A DNA stretch of 64,000 nt from Microbacterium immunditiarum (GTDB lineage Bacteria; Actinomycetota; Actinomycetes; Actinomycetales; Microbacteriaceae), in the NCBI RefSeq assembly GCF_013409785.1, contig NZ_JACCBV010000001.1:620001-684000 (forward strand), written 5' to 3'. The notes below the pieces were generated by a model. That model had not been told where the DNA came from and searched no databases. It worked only from the letters and a program-made list of their open reading frames with translations. Made by a program: the position numbers and the translations under genes. Below are positions 40,001-48,317 of the stretch, piece after piece (the stretch's first letter is position 1; each line of letters opens with the position of its first letter).

Positions 40001-40057
40001 CGAGATTGCACGAACGACGATCGAATGCCGCATCCGGTCGCGATTCGCGCAATCTCG
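40001..40057. repeat. 57-bp palindromic repeat (family A), copy R1
   Basis: Arms CGAGATTGCACGAA (40001-40014) and TTCGCGCAATCTCG (40044-40057), one mismatch, with a 29-bp centre. The right half shares GCATCCGG and ATTCGCGCAATCTCGG with copies R2 and R4, which lie 16-17 kb away. Confidence 0.85.
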
Positions 40058-40084
40058 GCACACCCGAGCCAGCGCCGCGCCCGG

Positions 40085-40576
40085 TCAGACCCCGTCGACC
40101 GCCGGCATCAGGGCGAACACGATCTCCTCGGTCTCGCGCCCGAGCCCGGGCGCATACGCCACTTCTCGGGAGACCTCCGCGAAGCCGGCCTTGCGCAGCA
40201 CCGCGATCGAGCCCGCGTTGTGCGCCGCGACCCGCGCGAAGAGGGGTCGAATGGGCTCGCGCGAGATGAGCTGACGCAGCGCCTCGGTCGCGATGCCGCG
40301 GCCCCACGCGAGGCGCGGGAGCCAGAAGCTGACCTCGCGCTCGCCCTCGATCGTGAACGCGGAGATCGACCCGGCGAAGCCGCTGTTCTCGGTGATGACG
40401 AACACCGTCGTGTCGGGCGAGGAGAGGTTCCTGCTCATCCAGGCGTCGAACGCCTCGCGGTCGTCGGGGTCAGCGGCGGTGAAGGCGGCCAACGCGACGG
40501 CGTCGGGGTCGCGCATCATCTCGAAGATGGCGTCGAGGTCGTCATCGCGCACGTCGCGCAGTTCGATATGGCCCAC
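40085..40576 (-). CDS. GNAT-family N-acetyltransferase
   Basis: 163 residues. RimJ/RimL-like GNAT fold: the acetyl-CoA-binding segment WGRGIATEALRQL (about residues 91-103) and AAHNAGSIAVLRKAGF (about 118-133). Substrate unknown; many relatives acetylate small amines or protein N-termini. GTG start, with a TATGTT about 7 bp upstream that may be a -10 of a leaderless mRNA. Confidence 0.88.
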   Translation of the reverse strand: MGHIELRDVRDDDLDAIFEMMRDPDAVALAAFTAADPDDREAFDAWMSRNLSSPDTTVFVITENSGFAGSISAFTIEGEREVSFWLPRLAWGRGIATEALRQLISREPIRPLFARVAAHNAGSIAVLRKAGFAEVSREVAYAPGLGRETEEIVFALMPAVDGV

Positions 40577-40617
40577 GTTCTACAACATAGGCGAGGGGTG
40601 CCCCGGCCGGAGAGTCG

Positions 40618-41256
40618 TCACTCGAGCAGGTGCAGTCGCCGAAGCGCGACCTCGGCCGCCGCCCCGTCACGGGCGGCGATGGCGTCGCGGAACCCCCGGT
40701 ACAGAGCGGTGCGCGTCGGCTCATCGGCGATCGGCGGCCGCCAGCCGACGAGGTTGCGGCGCAGCGCGAACTCCGCCTCGCGCAGGACCCGCACGAAGGC
40801 CGGGTTGAGGGTGGCGTGCGTGAGCGCCGGGAAGAAGCGAGCGCTCGCGGCGAGCATGCGCGCCGGGTCGTCGCTGCGCGACGCCTCGACGATGTCGTCG
40901 GCCTGCGTCACCAGGCTCTCGAGCGTCTCGTCGTCGCACCGCGGAAGCGCGAGCAGCGCGGCATTGCCCATCAGGAGCGTGACGAACTCCTGCGTGTACT
41001 GCTGCGACGCGGCGGTCGGCGTCGAGACGCGCGTGTACCGGTTCGGTGAGACCTCGACGAGACCGATCACCTCGAGTCGCTGGAGGGCCTCCCGCACGGG
41101 CGTGCGAGACACGCCGAGACCCTGGGCGAGCTCGTGGTCGCGCAACCGCTCACCGGGAGCGAGGCGGCCATCGAGGATCGCCTCACCGAGCACCGAGTAC
41201 ACCTCGTCTCCGAGGGCGGTGCCGCTGTTCTGGCGAGGATCTGGGGACGCGGGCAT
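40618..41256 (-). CDS. GntR-family transcriptional regulator (FCD type)
   Basis: 212 residues. N-terminal winged helix with the GntR pattern [23 protein letters not shown] and [13 protein letters not shown], then an all-helical FCD-like ligand domain. ATG 41256 ([12 protein letters not shown]) is chosen because the upstream frame is unlike protein. A perfect palindrome upstream (41333-41344) may be its own operator. The regulated pathway is unclear, as no catabolic gene adjoins. Confidence 0.88.
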   Translation of the reverse strand: MPASPDPRQNSGTALGDEVYSVLGEAILDGRLAPGERLRDHELAQGLGVSRTPVREALQRLEVIGLVEVSPNRYTRVSTPTAASQQYTQEFVTLLMGNAALLALPRCDDETLESLVTQADDIVEASRSDDPARMLAASARFFPALTHATLNPAFVRVLREAEFALRRNLVGWRPPIADEPTRTALYRGFRDAIAARDGAAAEVALRRLHLLE

Positions 41257-41332
41257 GCCGCGACCAGTGTAGACGGACGCCGCAAGCCCTGGCTGATGTT
41301 CTGCACAGGGCGAATCCGAACTCGCTCTTCGC

Positions 41333-41344
41333 CCGATATATCGG
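41333..41344. promoter_or_regulatory. Candidate GntR operator
   Basis: Perfect 12-bp palindrome CCGATATATCGG, 77 bp upstream of the GntR start codon. It is conspicuously AT-rich in this genome. Confidence 0.5.
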
Positions 41345-41394
41345 TAGAGTGACGCTGTCACGCGTGGGCGTGGCCTATCCGGGGGGATCCGTCG

Positions 41395-41429
41395 ACGCCC
41401 GGGCCTCGAGTTTCGCTCGGCCCGGGCGT
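41395..41429. terminator. GC-rich hairpin between gntR and cspA
   Basis: Perfect 11-bp arms ACGCCCGGGCC and GGCCCGGGCGT around a 13-nt loop. It has no T-run; it may insulate the divergent genes or lie in a leader. Confidence 0.5.
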
Positions 41430-41594
41430 ACGATGGGCCGGCTTGCTCCGGGACGAGGCATCCGTTCCTCCCGATCCCCGCTCATGCAACGTTTGTGTCA
41501 CCATCCGTCATGCTCTCCCCACACACCCTCACCGCTCGATAGCGTGGGCATCGGACTCGTGCAGGAGGCGCGGGCAAGCAAAGAACGGCATTTC

Positions 41595-41801
41595 ATGAGC
41601 ACGCAGGGCACCGTCAAGTGGTTCAACTCCGAGAAGGGATTCGGCTTCATCGCGCCCGATGAAGGAGGAGCTGACGTCTTCGCGCACTACAGCGCGATCC
41701 AGGCGAGCGGCTACCGCTCTCTCGAAGAGAACCAGCGCGTCGAGTTCGAGATCGCACAGGGGCCGAAGGGCCTCCAGGCAGAGAACATCCGTCCGATCTG
41801 A
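41595..41801 (+). CDS. cspA: Cold-shock protein
   Basis: 68-residue cold-shock domain with RNP1 (KGFGFIAP) and RNP2 (DVFAHYSAI) and the start [16 protein letters not shown]. It binds single-stranded RNA/DNA and acts as an RNA chaperone. ATG 41595; a longer in-frame extension upstream is non-coding leader. Monocistronic. Confidence 0.97.
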   Translation: MSTQGTVKWFNSEKGFGFIAPDEGGADVFAHYSAIQASGYRSLEENQRVEFEIAQGPKGLQAENIRPI

Positions 41802-41901
41802 GTGACGGGCCGGCGTGCGGCATCCGATTCCTCGTGATGCGGATGCCGCCGCTTTTCGCTGCGCCCATCGCGCAACATCCGGCGGCAGTGGCGGCCGGGG
41901 G

Positions 41902-43974
41902 TCAGTCGCGGCCGCCGCGGACGAGCTCCATTCCCGCGCCCGCGAACTGACGCAGCGTTGCATCGGGGAGGAACGCCCGCGTGAGACCCGCGCCGATGCG
42001 GGTGAGGTCGCTCTCATCGCGGAACAGCAGGTATAGCGTCTCGTACCGCGGATGGAACTTCTGCTTGAAGCGGTGCAGCGACCGGAAGCCGTAGACCGGC
42101 TCGAGTGCCTCGGCGAGCTTGTCACTCAACGCCGCGATGATCCCCGCGTCGGGCGGATAGTCGTGCGCGAGGGGTGCGCCTGACAGGGACATGATCCCGG
42201 CGCCCTCGTCGGAGAAGACGCGCGCCGACGAGCCGATCAGGTACTCCATCACCGGCCCGAACCCGCCCTCGCGGCGGCGCATGAGGTCGAGCGTCCAGCC
42301 GCGGACGACCCCGCCCTCGCCGAAGATCGGCAGCCACGACAGGAATCCGTCGACGTCTCCCGTCGGCGAGATCGCGAGCGCGAGGCGCACTTCGGGGTCC
42401 TCCGCCTCGACGAGCGTTCCGAGGGTGAAGCCCATCTCGGGGAGGCCCTTGTCGCCGACCCACATCTCCGAGATCGCGCGCAGCTGCGCCTGGATGCCCC
42501 AGGGCTCGTCCGCGAGCCGGGTCATGCGGAAGGTCATCTCCTCCCGGCCCGCGCGGTTGAGGGACGAGCGCACAGAGTTCCAGCGCTTGCCGGTGAACTC
42601 GAGCCCGGGGAGATCGACGATGGTGTCATCCGCCACGACGAGGTTTCGCCACGTCGGAGGCACTGCCTCCCGCGTCGCGTCGTCGGCGCTGAAGAAGCAC
42701 GGGACGAGGCCCACCGCCTCTGCGAGGCGGATGAACTCCCGGACGGACTCCGCTCGCGTCGCGGCCGGCCCGAGCGGATCGGCGAGGGCGAGGGCGACGC
42801 CGGCGCGACGCTGGTACGCGACCATGCCGTGGGTCGTTCGCGCGTAGGAGTTGCCCTCCCACGTCGTCATCCACGAGAGGGTTCCGCCGCCGTGCGCGCG
42901 GAGCAGTTCCTTCACGTCAGCGACGTCGGGTGCCGGCTGGTGTCCCAGCGCCGAGCGGCGCCGGGCGCGGAACGCGTGGCGCACGGCGATGAGGTACGCG
43001 AGCAGGAGAAGCCACATGACGCCGGCGGCCAGGGCGAGCTCGGTCTCGCCATCGATCACGACCTCGACCTGCTGCTCGCTCGAAAGCACGATCGCCACCG
43101 CGACGAGCACAGCGATCGCGATGTTGATGCCCGCGAGGATGATCGACAGGACCCACGCCCAGCGCCGCCCGCGCCGGAGGCCGTTCGCGACGAGGAGAAT
43201 CACGACGGCGTCGAACGCGGCGTCGATGAAGCCTCCGCTCACCGGCTCGGTCGGACCGAAGGGCCCGTTCGTCGGGACCAGCACGACGATGACCTGGATC
43301 GCCCCGAGCGCGAGCAAGGCAACGAACGCGATGAGCCGCTGCTCGCGCATCGTCGTGCGCTGCACCCGCAGCGAGCGGTCGACGCCGAGCACGAGCAGCA
43401 CCGCGAGCAGGTGCTCGAGGTCGGCGAGCGTGCCCCAGAAGAGCATCGCGATGAACACGAACGCGAGCAGCACGAGCCACGCCCGCACGCGCCACGGCTG
43501 CACGAAGAGGCCGACAGCAGCGGCGATGCACGCCATCGTCCCGCCCGAGGGCCCGACGTCGAGCGACGCGGCCTCGGCCTGCGCCCATTCCCACGGCAGC
43601 AACGCCAGCAGCCAGAGCACGAGCGCGGTGCCGAACACCGCGAACAGCTGACCGATCCAGAAGTAGCCGAGCGCCGCACGCCACCCCCGCCGCCACTCGA
43701 GGTACGCCATCCCGGCGAATCCGGTGATCGTGAACACATAGACCCACGGCTGGTTGACGAAGATCGTCCCCGTGAACGGCGTCCACCAGCGGCCGGCCTC
43801 GAGCGCGGGCAGCCCGTACGCGACGGCCTCCCACGCGGGGCTGTTCTCGAACGGCGACCACAGTCCCGCGCTCACGACCCCGGCCACGAGGATCGCGGCC
43901 ACGAGCGTCAGCGTCGCGGGCAACCGCGAGAGCACGGCGGCGAGGCGGTTCGGACGGGGCGAGGCATCCGTCAT
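41902..43974 (-). CDS. Rhomboid-like membrane domain fused to DUF2156 (lysyl-phosphatidylglycerol synthetase-like) domain
   Basis: 690 residues. The N-terminal half has about eight transmembrane helices, including GPSGGTMACIAAAVGLF and a later LADLEHLLAVLLVLG. These resemble the Ser (GxSG) and His helices of rhomboids. The C-terminal half (from about 370) is a soluble DUF2156/GNAT-like domain as in MprF (TTWEGNSYARTTHGMVAYQ, WNSVRSSLNRA, HRFKQKFHPRYETLYL). Such domains transfer lysine or alanine from tRNA to phosphatidylglycerol. Start ATG 43974; ATG 43983 is possible. Confidence 0.82.
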   Translation of the reverse strand: MTDASPRPNRLAAVLSRLPATLTLVAAILVAGVVSAGLWSPFENSPAWEAVAYGLPALEAGRWWTPFTGTIFVNQPWVYVFTITGFAGMAYLEWRRGWRAALGYFWIGQLFAVFGTALVLWLLALLPWEWAQAEAASLDVGPSGGTMACIAAAVGLFVQPWRVRAWLVLLAFVFIAMLFWGTLADLEHLLAVLLVLGVDRSLRVQRTTMREQRLIAFVALLALGAIQVIVVLVPTNGPFGPTEPVSGGFIDAAFDAVVILLVANGLRRGRRWAWVLSIILAGINIAIAVLVAVAIVLSSEQQVEVVIDGETELALAAGVMWLLLLAYLIAVRHAFRARRRSALGHQPAPDVADVKELLRAHGGGTLSWMTTWEGNSYARTTHGMVAYQRRAGVALALADPLGPAATRAESVREFIRLAEAVGLVPCFFSADDATREAVPPTWRNLVVADDTIVDLPGLEFTGKRWNSVRSSLNRAGREEMTFRMTRLADEPWGIQAQLRAISEMWVGDKGLPEMGFTLGTLVEAEDPEVRLALAISPTGDVDGFLSWLPIFGEGGVVRGWTLDLMRRREGGFGPVMEYLIGSSARVFSDEGAGIMSLSGAPLAHDYPPDAGIIAALSDKLAEALEPVYGFRSLHRFKQKFHPRYETLYLLFRDESDLTRIGAGLTRAFLPDATLRQFAGAGMELVRGGRD

Positions 43975-43995
43975 GCCCCTCATTATGGTGAGGGT

Positions 43996-44053
43996 CCCGC
44001 CGGCGCGGGAGGCCCCGGCCGCTCGTGAGGCCCCCGCCGGCGCGGGAGGCCCC
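43996..44053. repeat. 21-bp direct repeat
   Basis: CCCGCCGGCGCGGGAGGCCCC occurs at 43996-44016 and again at 44033-44053, just upstream of the DUF2156 gene. Each unit contains an internal CCCGC/GCGGG inverted repeat. Confidence 0.8.
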
Positions 44054-44089
44054 GCCCGGGTGCGGTAGCCCGCTTCGCGCGAGAATCGC

Positions 44090-45361
44090 CTAGGAGCGGC
44101 TGAGCCGCACGTAGTCGGCGAGGGCCTTGGCGTCTTCGGCGTCGCGCATCGCACGTCGTGCGGCGTCGAGCGCCTCGACCGGATCATGCGATTGGCGTGC
44201 GGCCGCGAGCTCCCGTTGCGCCGACAGCAGGCGGGAGCGCGCGTCGGCGCCGGCGTGTGCGTGTGCGATCGCCGCTTCTGCCTGGGCTATCGCTCCGCGT
44301 GCGGCTGCGAGCGTGCCGGGGAGGGCCGTGCGCGCGCCGCGCAGGCGCTGCTGCGCCGTGCGGGCGTCGCCCAGTGCGAGGTCGAGTCGGTCGCGCAGCC
44401 GGGCGATCGCGTCGATCGTGCGGGTGGGGCGGCGCGGGGCATCCGCTTCGAGCTTCGTCAGCTCCTGCTCGATCGCGCGCAGCTCGCGGCCGAGTCGCTC
44501 GGCATCGGGCGGCTCGAGATGATCGCGCGTGACGAACGCGAGCCGCAGCGCCGACCGCGCCGAGGCGAACTCGCCCGTGAGGGCCTGTGCGGCCTGCGTC
44601 ACGAGGCGATGGTTCTCTTCGAGAATGCGCGACTCGGTCTCAGCGGTGCGCAGAGCCCGCTCGGCGCGGGCGAGATCCGGAAGCGCCGAACGGGTCGGAT
44701 CGGACGCGTTCTCGGATGCCTCGGCCAGCAGCCCCTCGGCCTCGTCGACGGCCGCGACCGCCGCGCGAGCGGCTCGCGACGCTTCGCGCCACTCGTCGTC
44801 GGTGAAGCGGTGGGACAGCTCGGCGACGAGCGCCGCGGGATCGCCCATCGACGCGCGAAGCGCCTCGAGGCGGGACCGGGCGCTCGCGACCTGTGCCGAC
44901 GCCGAGACGTTCGCAGCCATCCACGCGCGGTGGTCCGTGCGGGCGCGGTCGATGCCGGCCATCGCCGCGTCGGCGCGACGCTCGATGCGGGACGACATCC
45001 GGCGGATGTCGACGGGCGAGGCATCCGGTCTTGAGATCTCCTGAAACTCTTCGAACGACTCGTCGCGCACGTGCTGGGCGGTGAGCCGCGCTCGCCTCAG
45101 CGACGTCGGGGCGTCTCCGCCGTACAGCGCGCCCGACAACCCGACTTCGACGTCGAGCTCGCTCACGGCGTCGTCGAGCCGGACGAGAGCCGAACCGGCA
45201 CGAGCGCGCACCTCTTCCGCCGCGGCACGGGCGCGAGGCGATCGACGCGCGCGACGAATGCCCCACGCCAGCGCCGCGATCGCGATCGCCGTGATGCCGA
45301 AGACGACGAGGGCCGGCACGAGCCAGCCCAAGAGGGCCGCGACGATCTCATCCATCGGCAT
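44090..45361 (-). CDS. Membrane-anchored coiled-coil protein
   Basis: 423 residues. One N-terminal helix (WLVPALVVFGITAIAIAALAW) then ~390 residues that are Ala/Arg/Glu-rich with heptad-like spacing, predicted long helical bundles or coiled coil. No catalytic motif. ATG 45361 (MPMDEIVAALLG) has GGTGG 4 bp upstream; ATG 45355 is equally possible. It overlaps the HAD gene upstream. It resembles the coiled-coil tails of some actinobacterial TPM-domain proteins, but no TPM domain is present. Confidence 0.75.
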   Translation of the reverse strand: MPMDEIVAALLGWLVPALVVFGITAIAIAALAWGIRRARRSPRARAAAEEVRARAGSALVRLDDAVSELDVEVGLSGALYGGDAPTSLRRARLTAQHVRDESFEEFQEISRPDASPVDIRRMSSRIERRADAAMAGIDRARTDHRAWMAANVSASAQVASARSRLEALRASMGDPAALVAELSHRFTDDEWREASRAARAAVAAVDEAEGLLAEASENASDPTRSALPDLARAERALRTAETESRILEENHRLVTQAAQALTGEFASARSALRLAFVTRDHLEPPDAERLGRELRAIEQELTKLEADAPRRPTRTIDAIARLRDRLDLALGDARTAQQRLRGARTALPGTLAAARGAIAQAEAAIAHAHAGADARSRLLSAQRELAAARQSHDPVEALDAARRAMRDAEDAKALADYVRLSRS

Positions 45362-46031
45362 CAGCCACCAGCAGGAGGTCGCGCAGCTCGGCGACCGTGT
45401 CGACCGTCGCCTGTGCGCCCTCGGACTCGTGCGGCCAGCTGAAGCCCCATCGCACGAAGACGACCGGGATGTCGTGGTCGGCCGCGCCGTCGATGTCATG
45501 GTGCCGGTCACCGATGAGCACCGCGCGGCTGGTGTCGACTCCGAGCGCGTCGAGTCGGCGCAGCGCTTCGCCGATGACCTCCGACTTCGAGCTCATCGTG
45601 CGCTCGTCGTCGCTCGCACCGACGAGCGTCGCGAAGTACGGTGCGAGCCCGAAGTGCTGCATGAGCGCATCGACCTGCCGTTCGGGCTTCGAGCTCGCGG
45701 TCGCCTGGGCCACACCGTCCGCGGAAAGCTCGCCGATGAGCTCGCCGATCCCGTCGATGAGCTTCGCGCCGGCGGTGTAACCCTCGGACTTGCCGAGAGT
45801 GCGATAGAAGGTGACGGCTTCGGATGCCTCCGCCGGCGTCATCCGGACGTTCACCTGGAACGAGTCGTACATGGGCGGACCGATCCAGTGCACGAGCTCG
45901 GCGCGCGTGGGCGTCGGCCTTCCGAAGTGCGCGAGCGTGACCGTGAGCCGGCGCAGGATCCCCTCGGAGGCGTCGACGATCGTGCCGTCGACGTCCCACA
46001 GCACACAGGTCCAGCGAGGTCGTGTCGGCAT
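45348..46031 (-). CDS. HAD-family phosphatase (PpaX/Gph-like)
   Basis: 227 residues. Motif I DVDGTIVD (nucleophile Asp about residue 13), motif II TASSKP, motif III Lys in MSSKSEV, and motif IV GDRHHDIDGA. The cap is helical, as in phosphoglycolate phosphatase/PpaX. Substrate not defined. ATG 46031 (MPTRPRWTCVLWDVDG) is the only start that gives a family-like N-terminus. Confidence 0.88.
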   Translation of the reverse strand: MPTRPRWTCVLWDVDGTIVDASEGILRRLTVTLAHFGRPTPTRAELVHWIGPPMYDSFQVNVRMTPAEASEAVTFYRTLGKSEGYTAGAKLIDGIGELIGELSADGVAQATASSKPERQVDALMQHFGLAPYFATLVGASDDERTMSSKSEVIGEALRRLDALGVDTSRAVLIGDRHHDIDGAADHDIPVVFVRWGFSWPHESEGAQATVDTVAELRDLLLVADADG

Positions 46032-46135
46032 GCCTCCCAGCCTAGGCGTGACCGGCGGGTGCACGACTCGCGAGGGGCTGCTCGGCCGCGAGTGGACGAC
46101 TTCGCGTCGAGCGCACGGCTTCGCCGCGTCGCCAC

Positions 46136-46170
46136 GTCGTGCACTCGGCGGTAAGTCGTGCACTCGGCGG
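46136..46170. repeat. 16-bp direct repeat
   Basis: GTCGTGCACTCGGCGG at 46136-46151 and again at 46155-46170, 3 bp apart, in the HAD-nucS spacer, running into the GGGA array. Confidence 0.85.
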
Positions 46171-46214
46171 GAGGGAGGGAGGGAGGGAGGGAGGGAGGGA
46201 GGGGAGGGAGGGGA
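46169..46214 (+). repeat. GGGA tandem repeat
   Basis: Eleven consecutive GGGA or GGGGA units on the plus strand, ending at the base next to the nucS stop codon (46215). It can form a G-quadruplex on this strand; in nucS mRNA it would be a UCCC-rich 3' end. Confidence 0.92.
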
Positions 46215-46910
46215 TCAGAAGAGCCGCGGCGCCCCGGATTCGATGCCCTTCATGCCCTCGTAGTCGAGCGTGACGCAGCGGATGCCCCGATCCGCCGCGA
46301 GCACCTTCGCCTGCGGCTTGATCTCCTGCGCCGCGAACACGCCTCGGACCGGTGCGAGGTGCGGGTCGCGCCCGAGCAGCTCGAGGTAGCGCGTGAGCTG
46401 CTCGACGCCGTCGATGTCTCCGCGTCGCTTGACCTCGACGGCGATCGTTCCGCCAGCGGGGTCGCGCAGCAGCAGGTCGACCGGCCCGATCGCCGTCGGG
46501 AACTCCCGTCGCACGAGCGTGAGTCCTTCGCCGATCACGTCCACCTGCTCGGCGAGCAGCCGCTGCAGGTCTCCTTCGACGCCGTCCTTCACGAGGCCGG
46601 GGTCGACACCGAGGTCGTGCGACGAGTCGTGGAGCAGCTCGTGGATGCGCACGAGCAGTGCATCGCCGGTCTTCGAGTGAGTCACGCGCCACTGCTCGAT
46701 CACGCCTTCAGCGGCGGATGCGGCATCCGGAGGCTCGATCGTCAGCGTGCAGGGCGGCGACATCCAGTTCAGCGGCTTGTAGGAGCCTCCGTCGGAGTGC
46801 ACGAGCAGGCTCCCGTCGCCCTTGTGGACGAGCAGCCGATTGGCGAGCGGAAGGTGCGCCGTGAGGCGTCCGGTGTAGTCGACCGAGCAGTGGGCGATGA
46901 CGAGACGCAC
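46215..46910 (-). CDS. nucS: Mismatch-specific endonuclease NucS (EndoMS)
   Basis: 231 residues. N-terminal DNA-binding/dimerisation domain ([16 protein letters not shown]) and a C-terminal PD-(D/E)XK nuclease with Asp145 (GPVDLLL), Glu159 and Lys161 (AVEVKRRGD). NucS replaces MutS/MutL in actinobacteria and cuts both strands at mismatches. Length is normal. A GGGA array abuts its 3' end, and a nested palindrome lies upstream. Confidence 0.96.
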   Translation of the reverse strand: MRLVIAHCSVDYTGRLTAHLPLANRLLVHKGDGSLLVHSDGGSYKPLNWMSPPCTLTIEPPDAASAAEGVIEQWRVTHSKTGDALLVRIHELLHDSSHDLGVDPGLVKDGVEGDLQRLLAEQVDVIGEGLTLVRREFPTAIGPVDLLLRDPAGGTIAVEVKRRGDIDGVEQLTRYLELLGRDPHLAPVRGVFAAQEIKPQAKVLAADRGIRCVTLDYEGMKGIESGAPRLF

Positions 46911-46940
46911 GCGACGAGCCTACCCGGCGCCGCCGACGTG

Positions 46941-47010
46941 GGTTTGGGGCGCGTTCCCGGACTTCGGGGCGCACGAAATCCGCCCCGAACGCGGAAATCC
47001 GCCCCAAACC
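46941..47010. repeat. Nested palindrome between MFS gene and nucS
   Basis: Outer arms GGTTTGGGGCG (46941-46951) and CGCCCCAAACC (47000-47010); inner arms TTCGGGGCG (46963-46971) and CGCCCCGAA (46981-46989); all perfect. GCGTTC/GAACGC adds a third pair. It may terminate the MFS transcript. Confidence 0.88.
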
Positions 47011-47026
47011 GGACGGAACCCCGACC

Positions 47027-48256
47027 TCAGTGGTGCCCCGCGCCGACCTTCGAACCGGGCAGCGGCTTCGCCGCGGAGGATGCGAGACCGGATGCCACGA
47101 TGAGCGCCACGATGATGTAGAGCGTGTTCAGCAGGCCGATCTGCTCGCTGATGAACCCGAGCGCGGGCGGACCCGCGAGGAACGCGACGTAGCCGATCGT
47201 CGCCGCAGCGCTCACGCGCGCGGCCGCCTTCTCAGGGTCGTCCGCCGCAGCGGACATGCCGAGCGGGAAGCCGAGCGACACACCCGCACCCCACAGCGCC
47301 GCCCCCACGAAGACGAGCGGGGTGGTCGGCGCCAGGATGAACAGCAGCAGTCCGGCCGTCGCCGCGACGGCGAGCACGCGCAGCGTCGCGACGCGGCCGA
47401 AGCGGTCGACGAGCGGCCCGCCGAACACGCGCACGACGGTCATGCACACCGAGAACACCGCGAGGGCGGCGGCCCCGAGCGCCTCGTCCGCGCCGTGCCC
47501 CTCCACGACTCCGAGTGCGAGCCAGTCGTTGGCGCCGCCCTCCGCGAACGCCATGCCGAGCATCACGACGCCCAGCGCGTAGGTGCGCGGCTCCTTCCAT
47601 GCCGACAGGGCGAGGTGCAGCCGGTCGCGCCACCCCGCCTTCTCGGCGGGGGTCTCGGGGTCCATGGTCGCCTCGCGCGACGGGACGTTCGCGATGCTGA
47701 CGATCGCGACGACGACGATGAGCGCCGCGACGATAGCGAGGTGCGTGAGCACGTTCGCTCCCCACGCGATCGCGAGCACGCCGAGGCCGGCCCCGATGAC
47801 GGTGCCGAAGCTGAAGAACGCGTGGAACAGCGGAAGGATCGTCTTGCCGACGTGCTTCTCGATCGCAGCTCCCTCGACGTTCATCATGACGTCGAGGCAG
47901 CCGTTGCCGAATCCCCACAAGATCAGTCCGATCACGACCACGGGCGCGGAGTGCAGCGCGTCGGAGCCGATGCCGATGACCGCGACGCCGACGGCGAAGA
48001 CGATCATCATCACGAGCATGCCGCGCCGCGCTCCCCACCGCGCGAGCACGACGGAGCTCACCGACAGCCCGATGATCGACGCGACGCCGCCGATGAAGAG
48101 CATGAGGCCGAGCTGCGTGCGGTCGACGCCGACCGCGTCTTTGATCGCCGGCACGCGCGCCGCCCAGGTCGCGATGCTGAGACCGCTCGCGAGGAAGATC
48201 GCGAAGATCGCGGTGCGCCAGCGGACGAGCTGCGACCGGGTGAGCGTGGACTCCAT
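47027..48256 (-). CDS. MFS transporter
   Basis: 409 residues with 12 predicted helices; the N-terminal helix pair and the GGVASIIGLSVSSVVLARWGARR loop fit the major facilitator superfamily (fucose-permease/YbjJ-like). Divergent from a LacI regulator with a shared operator-like palindrome, so a sugar or sugar-like substrate is plausible. Confidence 0.88.
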   Translation of the reverse strand: MESTLTRSQLVRWRTAIFAIFLASGLSIATWAARVPAIKDAVGVDRTQLGLMLFIGGVASIIGLSVSSVVLARWGARRGMLVMMIVFAVGVAVIGIGSDALHSAPVVVIGLILWGFGNGCLDVMMNVEGAAIEKHVGKTILPLFHAFFSFGTVIGAGLGVLAIAWGANVLTHLAIVAALIVVVAIVSIANVPSREATMDPETPAEKAGWRDRLHLALSAWKEPRTYALGVVMLGMAFAEGGANDWLALGVVEGHGADEALGAAALAVFSVCMTVVRVFGGPLVDRFGRVATLRVLAVAATAGLLLFILAPTTPLVFVGAALWGAGVSLGFPLGMSAAADDPEKAAARVSAAATIGYVAFLAGPPALGFISEQIGLLNTLYIIVALIVASGLASSAAKPLPGSKVGAGHH

Positions 48257-48269
48257 GCGTGGAGTCTAC

Positions 48270-48281
48270 CGAATCGATTCG
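48270..48281. promoter_or_regulatory. Candidate LacI-type operator
   Basis: Perfect 12-bp palindrome CGAATCGATTCG with central CG, 13 bp upstream of the MFS start and 36 bp upstream of the lacI-type start. The form suits LacI-family repressors. Confidence 0.65.
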
Positions 48282-48317
48282 ATGCGAATGCACCGGGCAG
48301 AGTACGATCGTCGCAAG

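Larger units (their letters stand above)
41257..41594. other. Intergenic region between gntR and cspA
   Basis: 338 bp without a gene. It holds the CGATATATCG palindrome, a strong hairpin at 41395-41429, and presumably the cspA promoter and 5' leader; I see no convincing -35/-10 pair. Confidence 0.5.
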
